The notes under the pieces were generated by a model, which had not been told where the DNA came from, did not search any database, and worked only from the letters and a program-made list of their open reading frames with translations. The position numbers and the translations under genes are program-made. A stretch of 64,000 nt of DNA from Rhynchopus euleeides (Eukaryota; Euglenozoa; Diplonemea; Diplonemida; Diplonemidae): positions 2,170,001 through 2,234,000 of the forward strand of contig OY723270.1 in the NCBI GenBank assembly GCA_963210315.1, read 5' to 3'. Shown piece by piece: positions 8,991 to 17,211 of this stretch. The stretch's first letter is position 1; every line of letters starts with the position of its first letter.

Positions 8991-11052
8991 CCGAGGGGCA
9001 TTTACGCTTTCGACTGGAATACCGAGCCTGACCCGGGGAGACACAATCGTGCCACAATCGTGAGGGGCATACTCTCTTGATTGAGAAATACACCCTTTTT
9101 GCCCGAGCGACGGCACCTGAAGGCGGAAGGGTGGCCTGTCACACACAGCCTGCCAGATCCAGCTCGAGCACGGTGACGCGACGTGAGCTTTCCGAGGGCG
9201 ACAGTTTTCGTGTACCAATGCAACGCCCCCGGACACGCCCCCGAGAAGCCGGCACGTCTGTCGTGCCCAGCTTATCTGCGCGAATGCCGACTACGCGCAC
9301 CCCGGCGTCAAGCGGATGCCCGCACACGCCCCAAGCGGGGCATACTCCGTCGAAGCATAGTCTCCCTGCCGGGGGACACACATTCAAGCCTGCATTATTC
9401 ACAGGGGTCAGGGGGAGTTCCGGGCGTCTGTGGCCCGGTGTTGAGACGTACGACCTCACAGTTCCATGCAGGGAAGGGGAGCTGCTGACTGGACACCTGC
9501 GAGGTGCCGTGGGACATACACAGAGATCAGGTATCCAACACAGCCGAGACGCTCTCCCAAGCTGCACTGCTCGGGGAGCAAAAGAAGCAGCGACTGAGAG
9601 ACGCGTCCGCATCGCCTGTGTCAGCGGTGCCGCCGCTGAGGGGGTCCACCGAAACCGCAGCCATGGCAGCGGGCCGAGATCATTCCACAAGGTTGGGGGG
9701 CAGTCGGCCAGTCTTCCCGAGTACCCAGCAGCCTACTCGACAAGCCCGAACAGCGACTGCAGCGTGCGACAAGCTCCGGTCCGCGGGGACTCACCTCTCT
9801 CATTAAGAAGGCGACTCCGAGAATCCTTCTGGCATGCCCACACCTCCAGGGCCTCGAATTTCCTCACGCACCGGGAAATACGCCCTCCACACTGAGTCCG
9901 GGCGTTACCACTGAATCGACGCCACGTGGGGCCACAGGGCCTCCGTTTGATGCGCTGTCTACGAGGCGGGCGATGGGGCAGGTACAGTGGGGATCAGCCC
10001 AGTGGGAAGGGGGCCGCAGGAACGTGTTGTCCACCGCTCGAGCGGAGTTCAGGAGACGACAGTGCGCGCGATCGCCCTCTTTCACCCAGAAGGGCCGGCA
10101 CCTCTCACACCTACCCCTGGGCACTCCATGCAGCGTCTCCAGTGCGCCATGAAGAGGCGCGTTGGGCTTCACCCCGCAACTCGCTCGCAGCCAGCGAAGA
10201 CCGGAGAGGACACAGAGAGCCACAGAGCGATCGAGATCACGCCGGAAAGCACCGGGTGTTGGCCGGGCTCCCGAAGGGCGAGAGTTTAAGACGGCCGGAC
10301 AGTAGACTGCTGCGGAGGAGCTGGGAGGCGAGTTTCAGACTGTGATTTCTCGATCCGCTGAGCCCTGTCCCCAGGCGAGAGCTGCCGGGTCATGGTGGCT
10401 GAATATGCACGAGCGTCGCGGTGGTGGTGCTGGGAGCGCACCAGAGGACTGTCACGCTGAGGGGCTGGGCATGGCCACTGACTACCTGGATACGGCCGTC
10501 TCAGTGCATCGCCCGGGGTGCAAAACGACATCGAGGATGTCAGGAAGAAGGGTCATGTGGGCACACACCAATATGTCGGAGACGTGAAGAAGCCTCGAGG
10601 GGAAGGGTTCCCCAGGGGATGGAGGATCCCGAAGAGGTACAGGGTGAGGATTCAAATACCCGGAGTGGGAAACGCACCAGACGTCGGGGGTCAGCCAAGA
10701 GCGGGTGGTTGCAGCACAGGCGGGGCTGTGTGCAACCTTTGCCCCCTTAGTTTCGCCGGGTTGAGACGCATCAACTCTCTCGCCGGGTGCGGCAACTGGA
10801 GAGACAGGCATGTTGTCGATAGGGCACACCAAGAATCACGAGGCTGACCACACGACGGCGGCACACGGCCGAGGCAGGCGGATCCCCTCAGCGAGTGAGG
10901 TTCGATCGTTTTCCGTACAAGGTGCTCGTGACAACGTAGAAAGCGGTACATTACCATCGGAGGGATGCATACGATGGGCGACGGAGCCTGATCACTTCAA
11001 TAGTAGACCGTTCGCGCGGCGTCCCTAAGTCCTTGGGTCCTAAGGGTCCTGG
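8991..11052. other. Body of the 4.9-kb element, no recognised gene
   Basis: About 2 kb of GC-rich unique sequence. Frames up to 272 codons exist (for example 9077-9895), but they are rich in Arg/Pro/Ser, lack motifs of Gag, YR, RT or transposases, and look like chance frames in GC-rich DNA. The final 40 bp form the conserved 3' terminus that leads into B1. Confidence 0.5.
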
Positions 11053-11472
11053 GTGGAAGCGTCCAATGCAACACTCACAGCATAGAGGCCAAGTGTTTCT
11101 CGTAGTATTTTGCACATAACACACCTGTGTGGTACGGGAAATGCTACGAGGAACGCGATGGACTCGGGACTGCTGCTGGCCTCTCTTGCTATGGTTTACT
11201 TATGTTTCGTGCTCCACCTGCTCCACCTCATTCTGCACTTCAGATGATCCACTTCACGTGGGTTACGGGGTTTGGGACAACGATGATATGTTGTGTCCGA
11301 CGACAAGGTAAGGTAAGCTCATCGAGGTACACCAAACCGGAGTTGTCAAATCAAAAAAAAATATGGGGGGGGGGGGGTTCAAAGTGCAAGAGGTGGAGCC
11401 CGTTCAACAGGTGGAAGCGTCCAATGCAACACTCACAGCATAGAGGCCAAGTGTTTCTCGTAGTATTTTGCA
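11053..11472 (+). repeat. Right end B1-A2-B2 of the 4.9-kb element
   Basis: B1 (11053-11114) and B2 (11411-11472) are identical 62-bp sequences that begin GTGGAAGCGTCCAATGCA. A2 (11108-11358) lies between them, overlapping B1 by TTTTGCA, followed by a 50-bp G-rich linker. B2 runs directly into TTGATCGCTTCCACC of the neighbouring element, producing a 20-bp inverted repeat (11409-11428 with 11469-11489). Confidence 0.8.
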
Positions 11473-11549
11473 TTGATCGCTTCCACCTAGGACCCTGAGG
11501 GCCCTTGGGCCAAGGGACGCCACGCGTTTTGTTAGATGGCCGGTGGAGT

Positions 11550-14249
11550 CTAGGGCGGAATGCGGACGTAGTGCTCTGATGACGACCCCCGGGTGTACTG
11601 ATCTGCTTTCTGCTCATCAGTTGGGACCCACATGCATTCGATGCAGAGCTCAGCGCCCTGTGCAACCGTGAAGAGATCCGCAAGTATTCCGTTTGCCACG
11701 AACGATGACGAATGCCCCCGCTGTATTGAGTGCACGAGGGGTAGGTTGTCGACCATCAGACGTACCCGCTTGTTCGTATAGTGTAGGGCGGTAAGGCGTA
11801 CTGCCTGGCGCGCCGCGTGTGCCTCCTTCAGGTATATGTGGTGCCCGGAACTCGGCCCCTGGAAATCTTCGTATGCCACGAGCGGGGCGGCTGTGTCGAT
11901 GAGAACCCCCCAGCGCGTCGATGACGCGTCAGACCACACTGTTACTGCGTCCGTCGGCGGTCGAAGTACCCAAAAGTTGGCCCGCATGCGGTGAGTACGC
12001 ATCTTGATCTCGGCTCGCACTGAGGGTCGGACCGCCACCTGGCGATCCCACGCGCCCCGGTCATCGACTGAGGCAGCTGCAATGTCCTTCATGAAAGTCA
12101 GGGTTGACGGGAGGAAACACAGGTGGGCCTTCGTCGTGTAGGCATGCCACACCAAACCCCCCACGACTTTGAAGATCTCTCTTGGTGTAGCGGGCTTCCC
12201 CCCGACAACTGCCCTCAACTCTGTCCCCGACAGGAACTTCTCCAGCCATGATTCGTCTGATCTGTAGCGGTGGTTTCTCAGATCGAACGCGATCCCGAAC
12301 GAGGTGAATCGCTGCACCGGGTGCCCGTAGTCTGGGTCATCGAGGTTCATCACAGCGTTGGTCTCGGCGCACCGGTGGAGGAAAGCGTCAAACGAACTCT
12401 GTACTCCTTCCTCCGACCCCCCCAACACAATGAAGTTATCCACCCACGTGGCCCCCTCTTCCTGTGGCAGGAGGACCCGGGCGGAGCGGTGCGCGATGCA
12501 GGGTGCGAATGACCACCCCATGCACAACGCTTTCAGACGTGTGCGGACATAATCCCCTCGACGGTCACCCACGTTCACCCCGAAGTATTCGCGGATTTCC
12601 GGGTGCACGGGAAACTGGTAGAACCAGCTCTTCCCATCAGCCAGTGCTGCCCAGCTGTGCGATGTAATTTGATCTATCACGTCGGTGATCGGAGGGAGGC
12701 GCATGTCGAATGGGTGCGTCATGAGGGCGTTGAGTGGTCTTCCATCCAGCACGAAACGCAAACCCCCCGACTTCTTTGGCACTGTGAATGCGTGCAGCAC
12801 CAAACTCTGCGGGGCGGTCTCGAGGACTTCGAAACCGATCAAAGCGCTGAGGTGTGTCCGCAGATGTCTTGAGACTTTGTCGCACGCGTCGGGCTGTGAT
12901 TTAATCCGCTTGATGGCACCCGGGATGAACTTCGAGTAGAATGCCGCGGGGTCCGTGATCATGTCGAGGACGCCGTCAAGCTCCCCTGTGGTGTCCAGCT
13001 CCCGCAGCCTGTCGAGGTTCAAGAAACTGCTGCAGATCGGCGCGATGTAGTCCGTGCCCGGCGCCGGTGTGGATCTAGTGGCGGGGGGCCGCGCCCTCCG
13101 AGATGATACCCTCACTGCGAAGCAGTCGTCGTACAGCGTGTCCAGGCCAGGCCCAAACGTGTCGTCATGCAGACCCGAGGCATCGACCTGCTCCTGTGAC
13201 CCCTCTGGTGGAATGCTGCCGTCCCTCACGTACTTTCGCGTTCTAGGTAGCCAGGACAGCGAGGGGATCTTTGCCCGCAGAAGGTGATTGGTCACTGTGT
13301 CCCCGTTCCGCGCATTTTTCGGGACGTGGCTGCCGTGCGTGACACCTGCTCCAGCGCCGCTGTCGGGCAGTACCTCAACATGGCCTCCTTTGTTGCGTGT
13401 CTGCTCAGTGTTTGGATGTCGTCCAACGGCGTCCCCTGCAGGGCCAAATGATGTATCGCTCCCCGACGTAGTGAATGTGGGGTCAGAGCAGGGTTGATGC
13501 GTTTCACCGCCCTCGCCACCTTGTGGTAAGACACCCCCTCGAAAAGGCACTGCAGGGGGCTCGTTGTGGATGACAGGAGGCGGCGGAGACGTCCGAGCTG
13601 TTTTGGTGGCAGCTCCAGACCCGTGAAACGACCGAGCTTCCATGGGTCCCCCTTTGTGTTGCACCACTGCACCGCCACCACCCCGTCCGCCCGGATACGC
13701 ACCTCCTTCGCCAACAAACCCCGCACGTCTGCCAGACGCGCCGCCCCCGCCCAGCAGATTGAGATGGCCAGCTGTACTAAACTCCGCCTCTCCGCTTCGA
13801 TGATGTCTTCCACCTCCGGTGCCGTCGCAGGGGGCTTCTGCTGCTGGGCCCGCAGAGCACCCTGTTTCTTGAGTCCCCTTCTGTAATCCATGAGTTCCTG
13901 GCTCTCCCCGAGCTGCACCCCCTCGTACCGCTTCAGTGCCGCTCCGATGTTGACCGTGTACTGCAGCGCTGTGCTCCGTGTCCTCGAGTCGATGCATCGG
14001 AGTTTTGCCGTCCAGAGGATGATTGCCATGTCGTGGGAGATCCGCCCCCGCCCCTTTTCCCAGTTTTCCTTGAACCTTCGGTACCGTCTGTAACAGCTCC
14101 TGATGCTGCGCCAATATGACTCCGAGAGGCAGTCCGCCAGTGTCTGCCTTGCCTTGCCATCTTAAAATCTTCTCTCGCTGAGTTGTTGTCAGGGGGGGTT
14201 CTGTTGCTTCCCGCTGCATCGGTGCGGGAGGTGGAGGGACCGGCCTCAA
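11550..14249 (-). CDS. Reverse transcriptase-RNase H, family 2
   Basis: The frame is open for 899 codons and abuts gag. The first part overlaps the recombinase gene in another frame. RT motifs: FVLDGRPLN, motif A LADGKSWFYQF, motif B CMGWSFAPCIAHRSA, and motif C TWVDNFIV in place of YxDD. RNase H motifs: VWSDASS, YLKEAHAARQ, LMVDNLPLV and WVPTDEQKAD. There is no in-frame stop, so the gene looks intact. The open frame begins at a non-ATG codon, so real initiation or frameshifting is unresolved. Confidence 0.83.
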   Translation of the reverse strand: MRPVPPPPAPMQREATEPPLTTTQREKILRWQGKADTGGLPLGVILAQHQELLQTVPKVQGKLGKGAGADLPRHGNHPLDGKTPMHRLEDTEHSAAVHGQHRSGTEAVRGGAARGEPGTHGLQKGTQETGCSAGPAAEAPCDGTGGGRHHRSGEAEFSTAGHLNLLGGGGASGRRAGFVGEGGAYPGGRGGGGAVVQHKGGPMEARSFHGSGAATKTARTSPPPPVIHNEPPAVPFRGGVLPQGGEGGETHQPCSDPTFTTSGSDTSFGPAGDAVGRHPNTEQTRNKGGHVEVLPDSGAGAGVTHGSHVPKNARNGDTVTNHLLRAKIPSLSWLPRTRKYVRDGSIPPEGSQEQVDASGLHDDTFGPGLDTLYDDCFAVRVSSRRARPPATRSTPAPGTDYIAPICSSFLNLDRLRELDTTGELDGVLDMITDPAAFYSKFIPGAIKRIKSQPDACDKVSRHLRTHLSALIGFEVLETAPQSLVLHAFTVPKKSGGLRFVLDGRPLNALMTHPFDMRLPPITDVIDQITSHSWAALADGKSWFYQFPVHPEIREYFGVNVGDRRGDYVRTRLKALCMGWSFAPCIAHRSARVLLPQEEGATWVDNFIVLGGSEEGVQSSFDAFLHRCAETNAVMNLDDPDYGHPVQRFTSFGIAFDLRNHRYRSDESWLEKFLSGTELRAVVGGKPATPREIFKVVGGLVWHAYTTKAHLCFLPSTLTFMKDIAAASVDDRGAWDRQVAVRPSVRAEIKMRTHRMRANFWVLRPPTDAVTVWSDASSTRWGVLIDTAAPLVAYEDFQGPSSGHHIYLKEAHAARQAVRLTALHYTNKRVRLMVDNLPLVHSIQRGHSSSFVANGILADLFTVAQGAELCIECMWVPTDEQKADQYTRGSSSEHYVRIPP
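13292..14161 (-). CDS. Tyrosine recombinase, family 2
   Basis: Catalytic residues are present: R in GAARLADV, HSLRRG, LSRHAT and Y in LRYCPT. Alignment with the plus-strand copy puts the N-terminus near 14160 (ESYWRSIRSCYRRYRRF corresponds to SSYWTALRRSYERYREF). The frame there opens right after a TAA at 14162-14164 and has no ATG until MAIILW at 14029. Translation must therefore begin at a non-ATG codon, by frameshift or coupling, or the first 45 residues have been lost. The gene lies inside the RT frame. Confidence 0.82.
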   Translation of the reverse strand, partial: DGKARQTLADCLSESYWRSIRSCYRRYRRFKENWEKGRGRISHDMAIILWTAKLRCIDSRTRSTALQYTVNIGAALKRYEGVQLGESQELMDYRRGLKKQGALRAQQQKPPATAPEVEDIIEAERRSLVQLAISICWAGAARLADVRGLLAKEVRIRADGVVAVQWCNTKGDPWKLGRFTGLELPPKQLGRLRRLLSSTTSPLQCLFEGVSYHKVARAVKRINPALTPHSLRRGAIHHLALQGTPLDDIQTLSRHATKEAMLRYCPTAALEQVSRTAATSRKMRGTGTQ

Positions 14250-14255
14250 GGCCAG

Positions 14256-15371
14256 TCACTGCCGGTCCTTTCCCGGCTTTCCGCCCGGCGCCTTTCTGTC
14301 CCAGTCACGATCGCGAGTCGTAGGTGGTGCTGCCTGCTTCCTGTCGCGGCTGTGGGCCGGGACGGACCTCTGCTGGCGTGAGTTCCGGTAGTCACGGTCC
14401 CTCCTGTCCCCGTCCCGTCCGCGGTGCTCCCCCTCCTTCTTTGCCTCTTCAGCCACTCCTTTCAGCAGGCGCCGCTGGGCCGTCTCCGAGAAATCCTTTG
14501 GCGCGATGATTTCAGCCCTCGCCACGTACTCCCTCCGGTGCTTCGGGCCGTACAGCCCCAGCTGCGTAATCCCTGTCAGCTGGTTGATGTTGGAGTGCAG
14601 CATGCGGATGATGCCCTCCTTCGGGGGTTCGCCGTCGGTGATGAGGTCCAGTGTGTTCGTCAGTGTGCTGAGATACTGTGCGACGTCGTACTCGTACGCC
14701 TTCGCGTCCTCGATGTTCACGGGCAGGGCGTCTTCCCTGAAGGCCTTCCTGCATCTGTCCCGGATCTTCTCCCGGATCGCGGGCACCTCCAGGTCCCGCC
14801 ATGTCCCCACTGTGTGAGGCGAGAACTCCGGTGCCAGGGTGGCCCCCAGCTGCTTTTTGAGATTTTTAGTCTCAAACTCCAGTTGCTGGATCCGCAAAAG
14901 GAGGGGGGGCTTCTCGCGCTCTAGCGTGTCCACCCGTTTTGCCAAAGCGGCGATCGTCGCGCGCAGTTCCCCCTGTGTGTCGACACCCGGCTGCCTCAGC
15001 GACGACTCGTCGTCCGACGCCCCCAGCGACGCGTCGTGGGGGTCCTCCGAGAGGGACAGGGAGTCGGGATCCCGAGTGTCCCCCGGGGGATTGTCGCGAT
15101 GTTGCTCCATCGCGCACATCGGGCACACCCACGTCGGTTCCCCCAAACCCTGCACAAAATCCCCAGACACGTTTTTCGGGAGGAAAGCCCGGATGCAGGT
15201 CTTACAGGCCGCCCGCCCGCAAGTGCTGCAATGGCCCCTTCCCCGCGAGGTGTGCTCCGCCTGGCAGTGTGGCGTGAACACGCAGGTGTCCACTGCCACT
15301 TCCGGATCCCCGTACCCCGTCACGACTGGCACCCCCAACCAGTCCATGTCGTGGGGGTGCATGTCCGACAT
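14256..15371 (-). CDS. Gag-like protein, family 2
   Basis: 371 residues from the ATG at 15371 (MSDMHPHDMDW). The frame is open further upstream, but only through the minisatellite. The Cys/His module is conserved: HCQAEH, CSTCG, CKTCIR and CPMC. It is followed by acidic Ser-rich spacing, a coiled coil near residues 150-185 and the conserved FSPHTVGTWRDL helical region. The C-terminus is a long Arg/Asp/Lys-rich tail likely to bind RNA. The stop codon lies 7 bp before the RT frame opens. Confidence 0.68.
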   Translation of the reverse strand: MSDMHPHDMDWLGVPVVTGYGDPEVAVDTCVFTPHCQAEHTSRGRGHCSTCGRAACKTCIRAFLPKNVSGDFVQGLGEPTWVCPMCAMEQHRDNPPGDTRDPDSLSLSEDPHDASLGASDDESSLRQPGVDTQGELRATIAALAKRVDTLEREKPPLLLRIQQLEFETKNLKKQLGATLAPEFSPHTVGTWRDLEVPAIREKIRDRCRKAFREDALPVNIEDAKAYEYDVAQYLSTLTNTLDLITDGEPPKEGIIRMLHSNINQLTGITQLGLYGPKHRREYVARAEIIAPKDFSETAQRRLLKGVAEEAKKEGEHRGRDGDRRDRDYRNSRQQRSVPAHSRDRKQAAPPTTRDRDWDRKAPGGKPGKDRQ

Positions 15372-15372
15372 G

Positions 15373-16135
15373 GGTGATCTAGCACCTGCGTCGAGTCTGC
15401 TCTGATCGCTCTGTCGTAGAAAAATTCGGTGATCTAGCACCTGCGTCGAAGTCTGCTCTGGTCGCTCTGTGGTAAAAAGCGGTGATCTAGCACCTACGTC
15501 GAGTCTGCTCTGATCGCTCTGTCGTAAAAACTCGGTGATCTAGCACCTGCGTCGAAGTCTGCTCTGGTCGCTCTGTGGTAAAAGGGGTGATCTAGCACCT
15601 ACGTCGAGTCTGCTCTGATCGCTCTGTCGTAGAAAAATTCGGTGATCTAGCACCTGCGTCGAAGTCTGCTCTGGTCGCTCTGTGGTAAAAGGCGGTGATC
15701 TAGCACCTACGTCGAGTCTGCTCTGATCGCTCTGTCGTAAAAAATTCGGTGATCTAGCACCTGCGTCGAAGTCTGCTCTGGTCGCTCTGTGGTAAAAGGC
15801 GGTGATCTAGCACCTACGTCGAGTCTGCTCTGATCGCTCTGTCGTAAAAAATTCGGTGATCTAGCACCTGCGTCGAAATCTGCTCTGGTCGCTCTGTGGT
15901 AAAAGGCGGTGATCTAGCACCTGCGTCGAAGTCTGCTCTGGTCGCTCTGTGGTAAAAGGCGGTGATCTAGCACCTACGTCGAGTCTGCTCTGATCGCTCT
16001 GTCGTAAAAAATTCGGTGATCTAGCACCTGCGTCGAAGTCTGCTCTGGTCGCTCTGTGGTAAAAGGCGGTGATCTAGCACCTGCGTCGAAGTCTGCTCTG
16101 GTCGCTCTGTCGTAACAAACCGTGATCTAGCACGC
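15373..16135 (-). repeat. 52-bp minisatellite upstream of gag, family 2
   Basis: About 14 units of 51-57 bp. On the + strand each reads GTGATCTAGCACCT[GA]CGTCG, then AGTCTGCTCTGGTCGCTCTG, then TGGTAAAA. Two variants alternate. The array ends about 60 bp before the terminal repeat and starts at the gag ATG, the same position as the arrays in the other elements. Confidence 0.88.
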
Positions 16136-16196
16136 ACTGTTTTCTGCCTGGAAACGCCTGATCGCGAGTTGGCGATTAGTAAATCGCTTTTTTTTT

Positions 16197-16501
16197 CTCG
16201 CTGGCGCTAGTGATGTCGGCTGGCAGAAAAAACACACACAAACCCCCCCCCCCCCCCGCGTGTCGAGTGACCTTACCTGTCTGAAGTACAGAAAATGTGT
16301 CGGGTTGGGTGGAGCATACACACACACATACACATATGTTCACACAACACAGGGCAAACCGCACAAACGTGTTCACACATCCGGCATCCTATGCGAAATA
16401 CCCGCCGCTCCCCGGGAGCTGTTGCGGGAACCATCTGCTCTTCCGACCCACCGAGACTCTTGCCGTATTTTCTCTACCACACGGGGTGTGTTTTACCAAA
16501 A
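16197..16501 (-). repeat. Terminal repeat A1 of family 2 element
   Basis: Matches 6215-6520. On the minus strand it carries GCTCCACCCAACCC, TTTCTGTACTTCAG and CAGGTAAGG, then a G tract, and ends close to AAGCGATTTAC, a degenerate version of the GTGGAAGCG core. A short CA repeat lies at 16316-16336. Confidence 0.7.
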
Positions 16502-16552
16502 AATTTCATCATGATGCTTCAAAATACGACGATTGACACAGGATCAGCCCCC

Positions 16553-17060
16553 CAGAAAACGAGTGGAATCGTGCAAGACAACCTCGCCACGATGTGGAGC
16601 AACCAACCGCTTCTACATCCCCACCCCACCCTGCTTCATAAGCAGGTGACACCGCAGGGAGCAGAAATAGCGGGGTGTGGCAGTCCCCGGCACCTGCGTT
16701 GTGTGTTGCTGATGTGTCCAGCTCCCTCGTGCCTCCGATTCGTCGATCTCGAGAGCACCTCCCCCCTTGTGAGTACACAGCTCAAAAAAAATGGACAGTG
16801 CAGCTTGGTGATGAGCTGTGGATCCGCTACTCCCAGCAAGCATTCAATGCTGACACGCTCTCAGCTTCTTTCGCTTTCTTGCATTGTGCGCACCCAAAAC
16901 GTCTCAGAAAAAGAGCGGAATCGTGCAATACAGCTAACTGTCACTATTGGATCGAGCGAAATCGCCGTGATTCGTGCCACGACGCGGAGCAACCAACCGC
17001 TCCTACACCCTCCCCACTCCTGCTTTCACAAGCAGGCGACACCGCAGAGATCGTGTAATA
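16553..17060. repeat. Diverged direct duplication upstream of adenylate cyclase
   Basis: The block at about 16553-16670 is repeated at about 16906-17060: GTGGAATCGTGCAA, CGGAGCAACCAACCGCT, AAGCAGGTGACACCGCAG. On the minus strand it contains GTAGAAGCGGTTGG next to GCTCCAC, a faint version of the two boxes seen in YR terminal repeats. It may be an old solo repeat. There is no gene in 16502-17211. Confidence 0.5.
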
Positions 17061-17211
17061 GCCCCTGCTCTCATGTCTGCAGTGATTCCCTTCCCCCGTT
17101 CACACTTCTGTTCGGCCCAGACTTTCCCTGCGCTGTTCTTGTGATGCCTGCACTGCACTTTCACTACACTTCACCCCGTCATGAAGGTGTAAATCATTCG
17201 AAGCAGGGGAG

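Larger units (their letters stand above)
6558..11472 (+). mobile_element. 4.9-kb YR-type element lacking recognisable genes
   Basis: The ends follow the YR-element plan: A1 (6558-6808), body, B1 (11053-11114), A2 (11108-11358) and B2 (11411-11472). The 3' terminus just before B1 carries the family motif (GTCCCT, then AGGGTCCTGGGTG). The body starts with two minisatellites and continues with about 2 kb in which no Gag, YR or RT motif is visible on either strand. It is most simply a non-autonomous element mobilised in trans. Its right end abuts the 3' end of the minus-strand element with a shared TGCA. Confidence 0.65.
11473..16501 (-). mobile_element. DIRS-like YR retroelement, family 2
   Basis: Read on the minus strand: terminal repeat (16501-16197), minisatellite, Gag-like gene, YR, RT-RNase H, and the 3' terminus with AGGGTCCTAGGTGGAAGCGATCAATGCA near 11500-11470. 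Proteins are homologous to, but clearly diverged from, the element at 1235-6214. The second terminal repeat is missing here and found at 6215-6520, beyond the 4.9-kb element. The insertion order (that element later than this one) follows from this nesting. Confidence 0.75.

Noticed and set aside
9077..9895. 272-codon frame in the 4.9-kb element
   Set aside because: No motif, Arg/Pro/Ser-rich, similar-length frame on the opposite strand; chance frame in GC-rich DNA.
15373..16135. CRISPR-like regular repeats
   Set aside because: Units are contiguous 51-57-bp minisatellite copies without unique spacers, in a eukaryotic retroelement leader.
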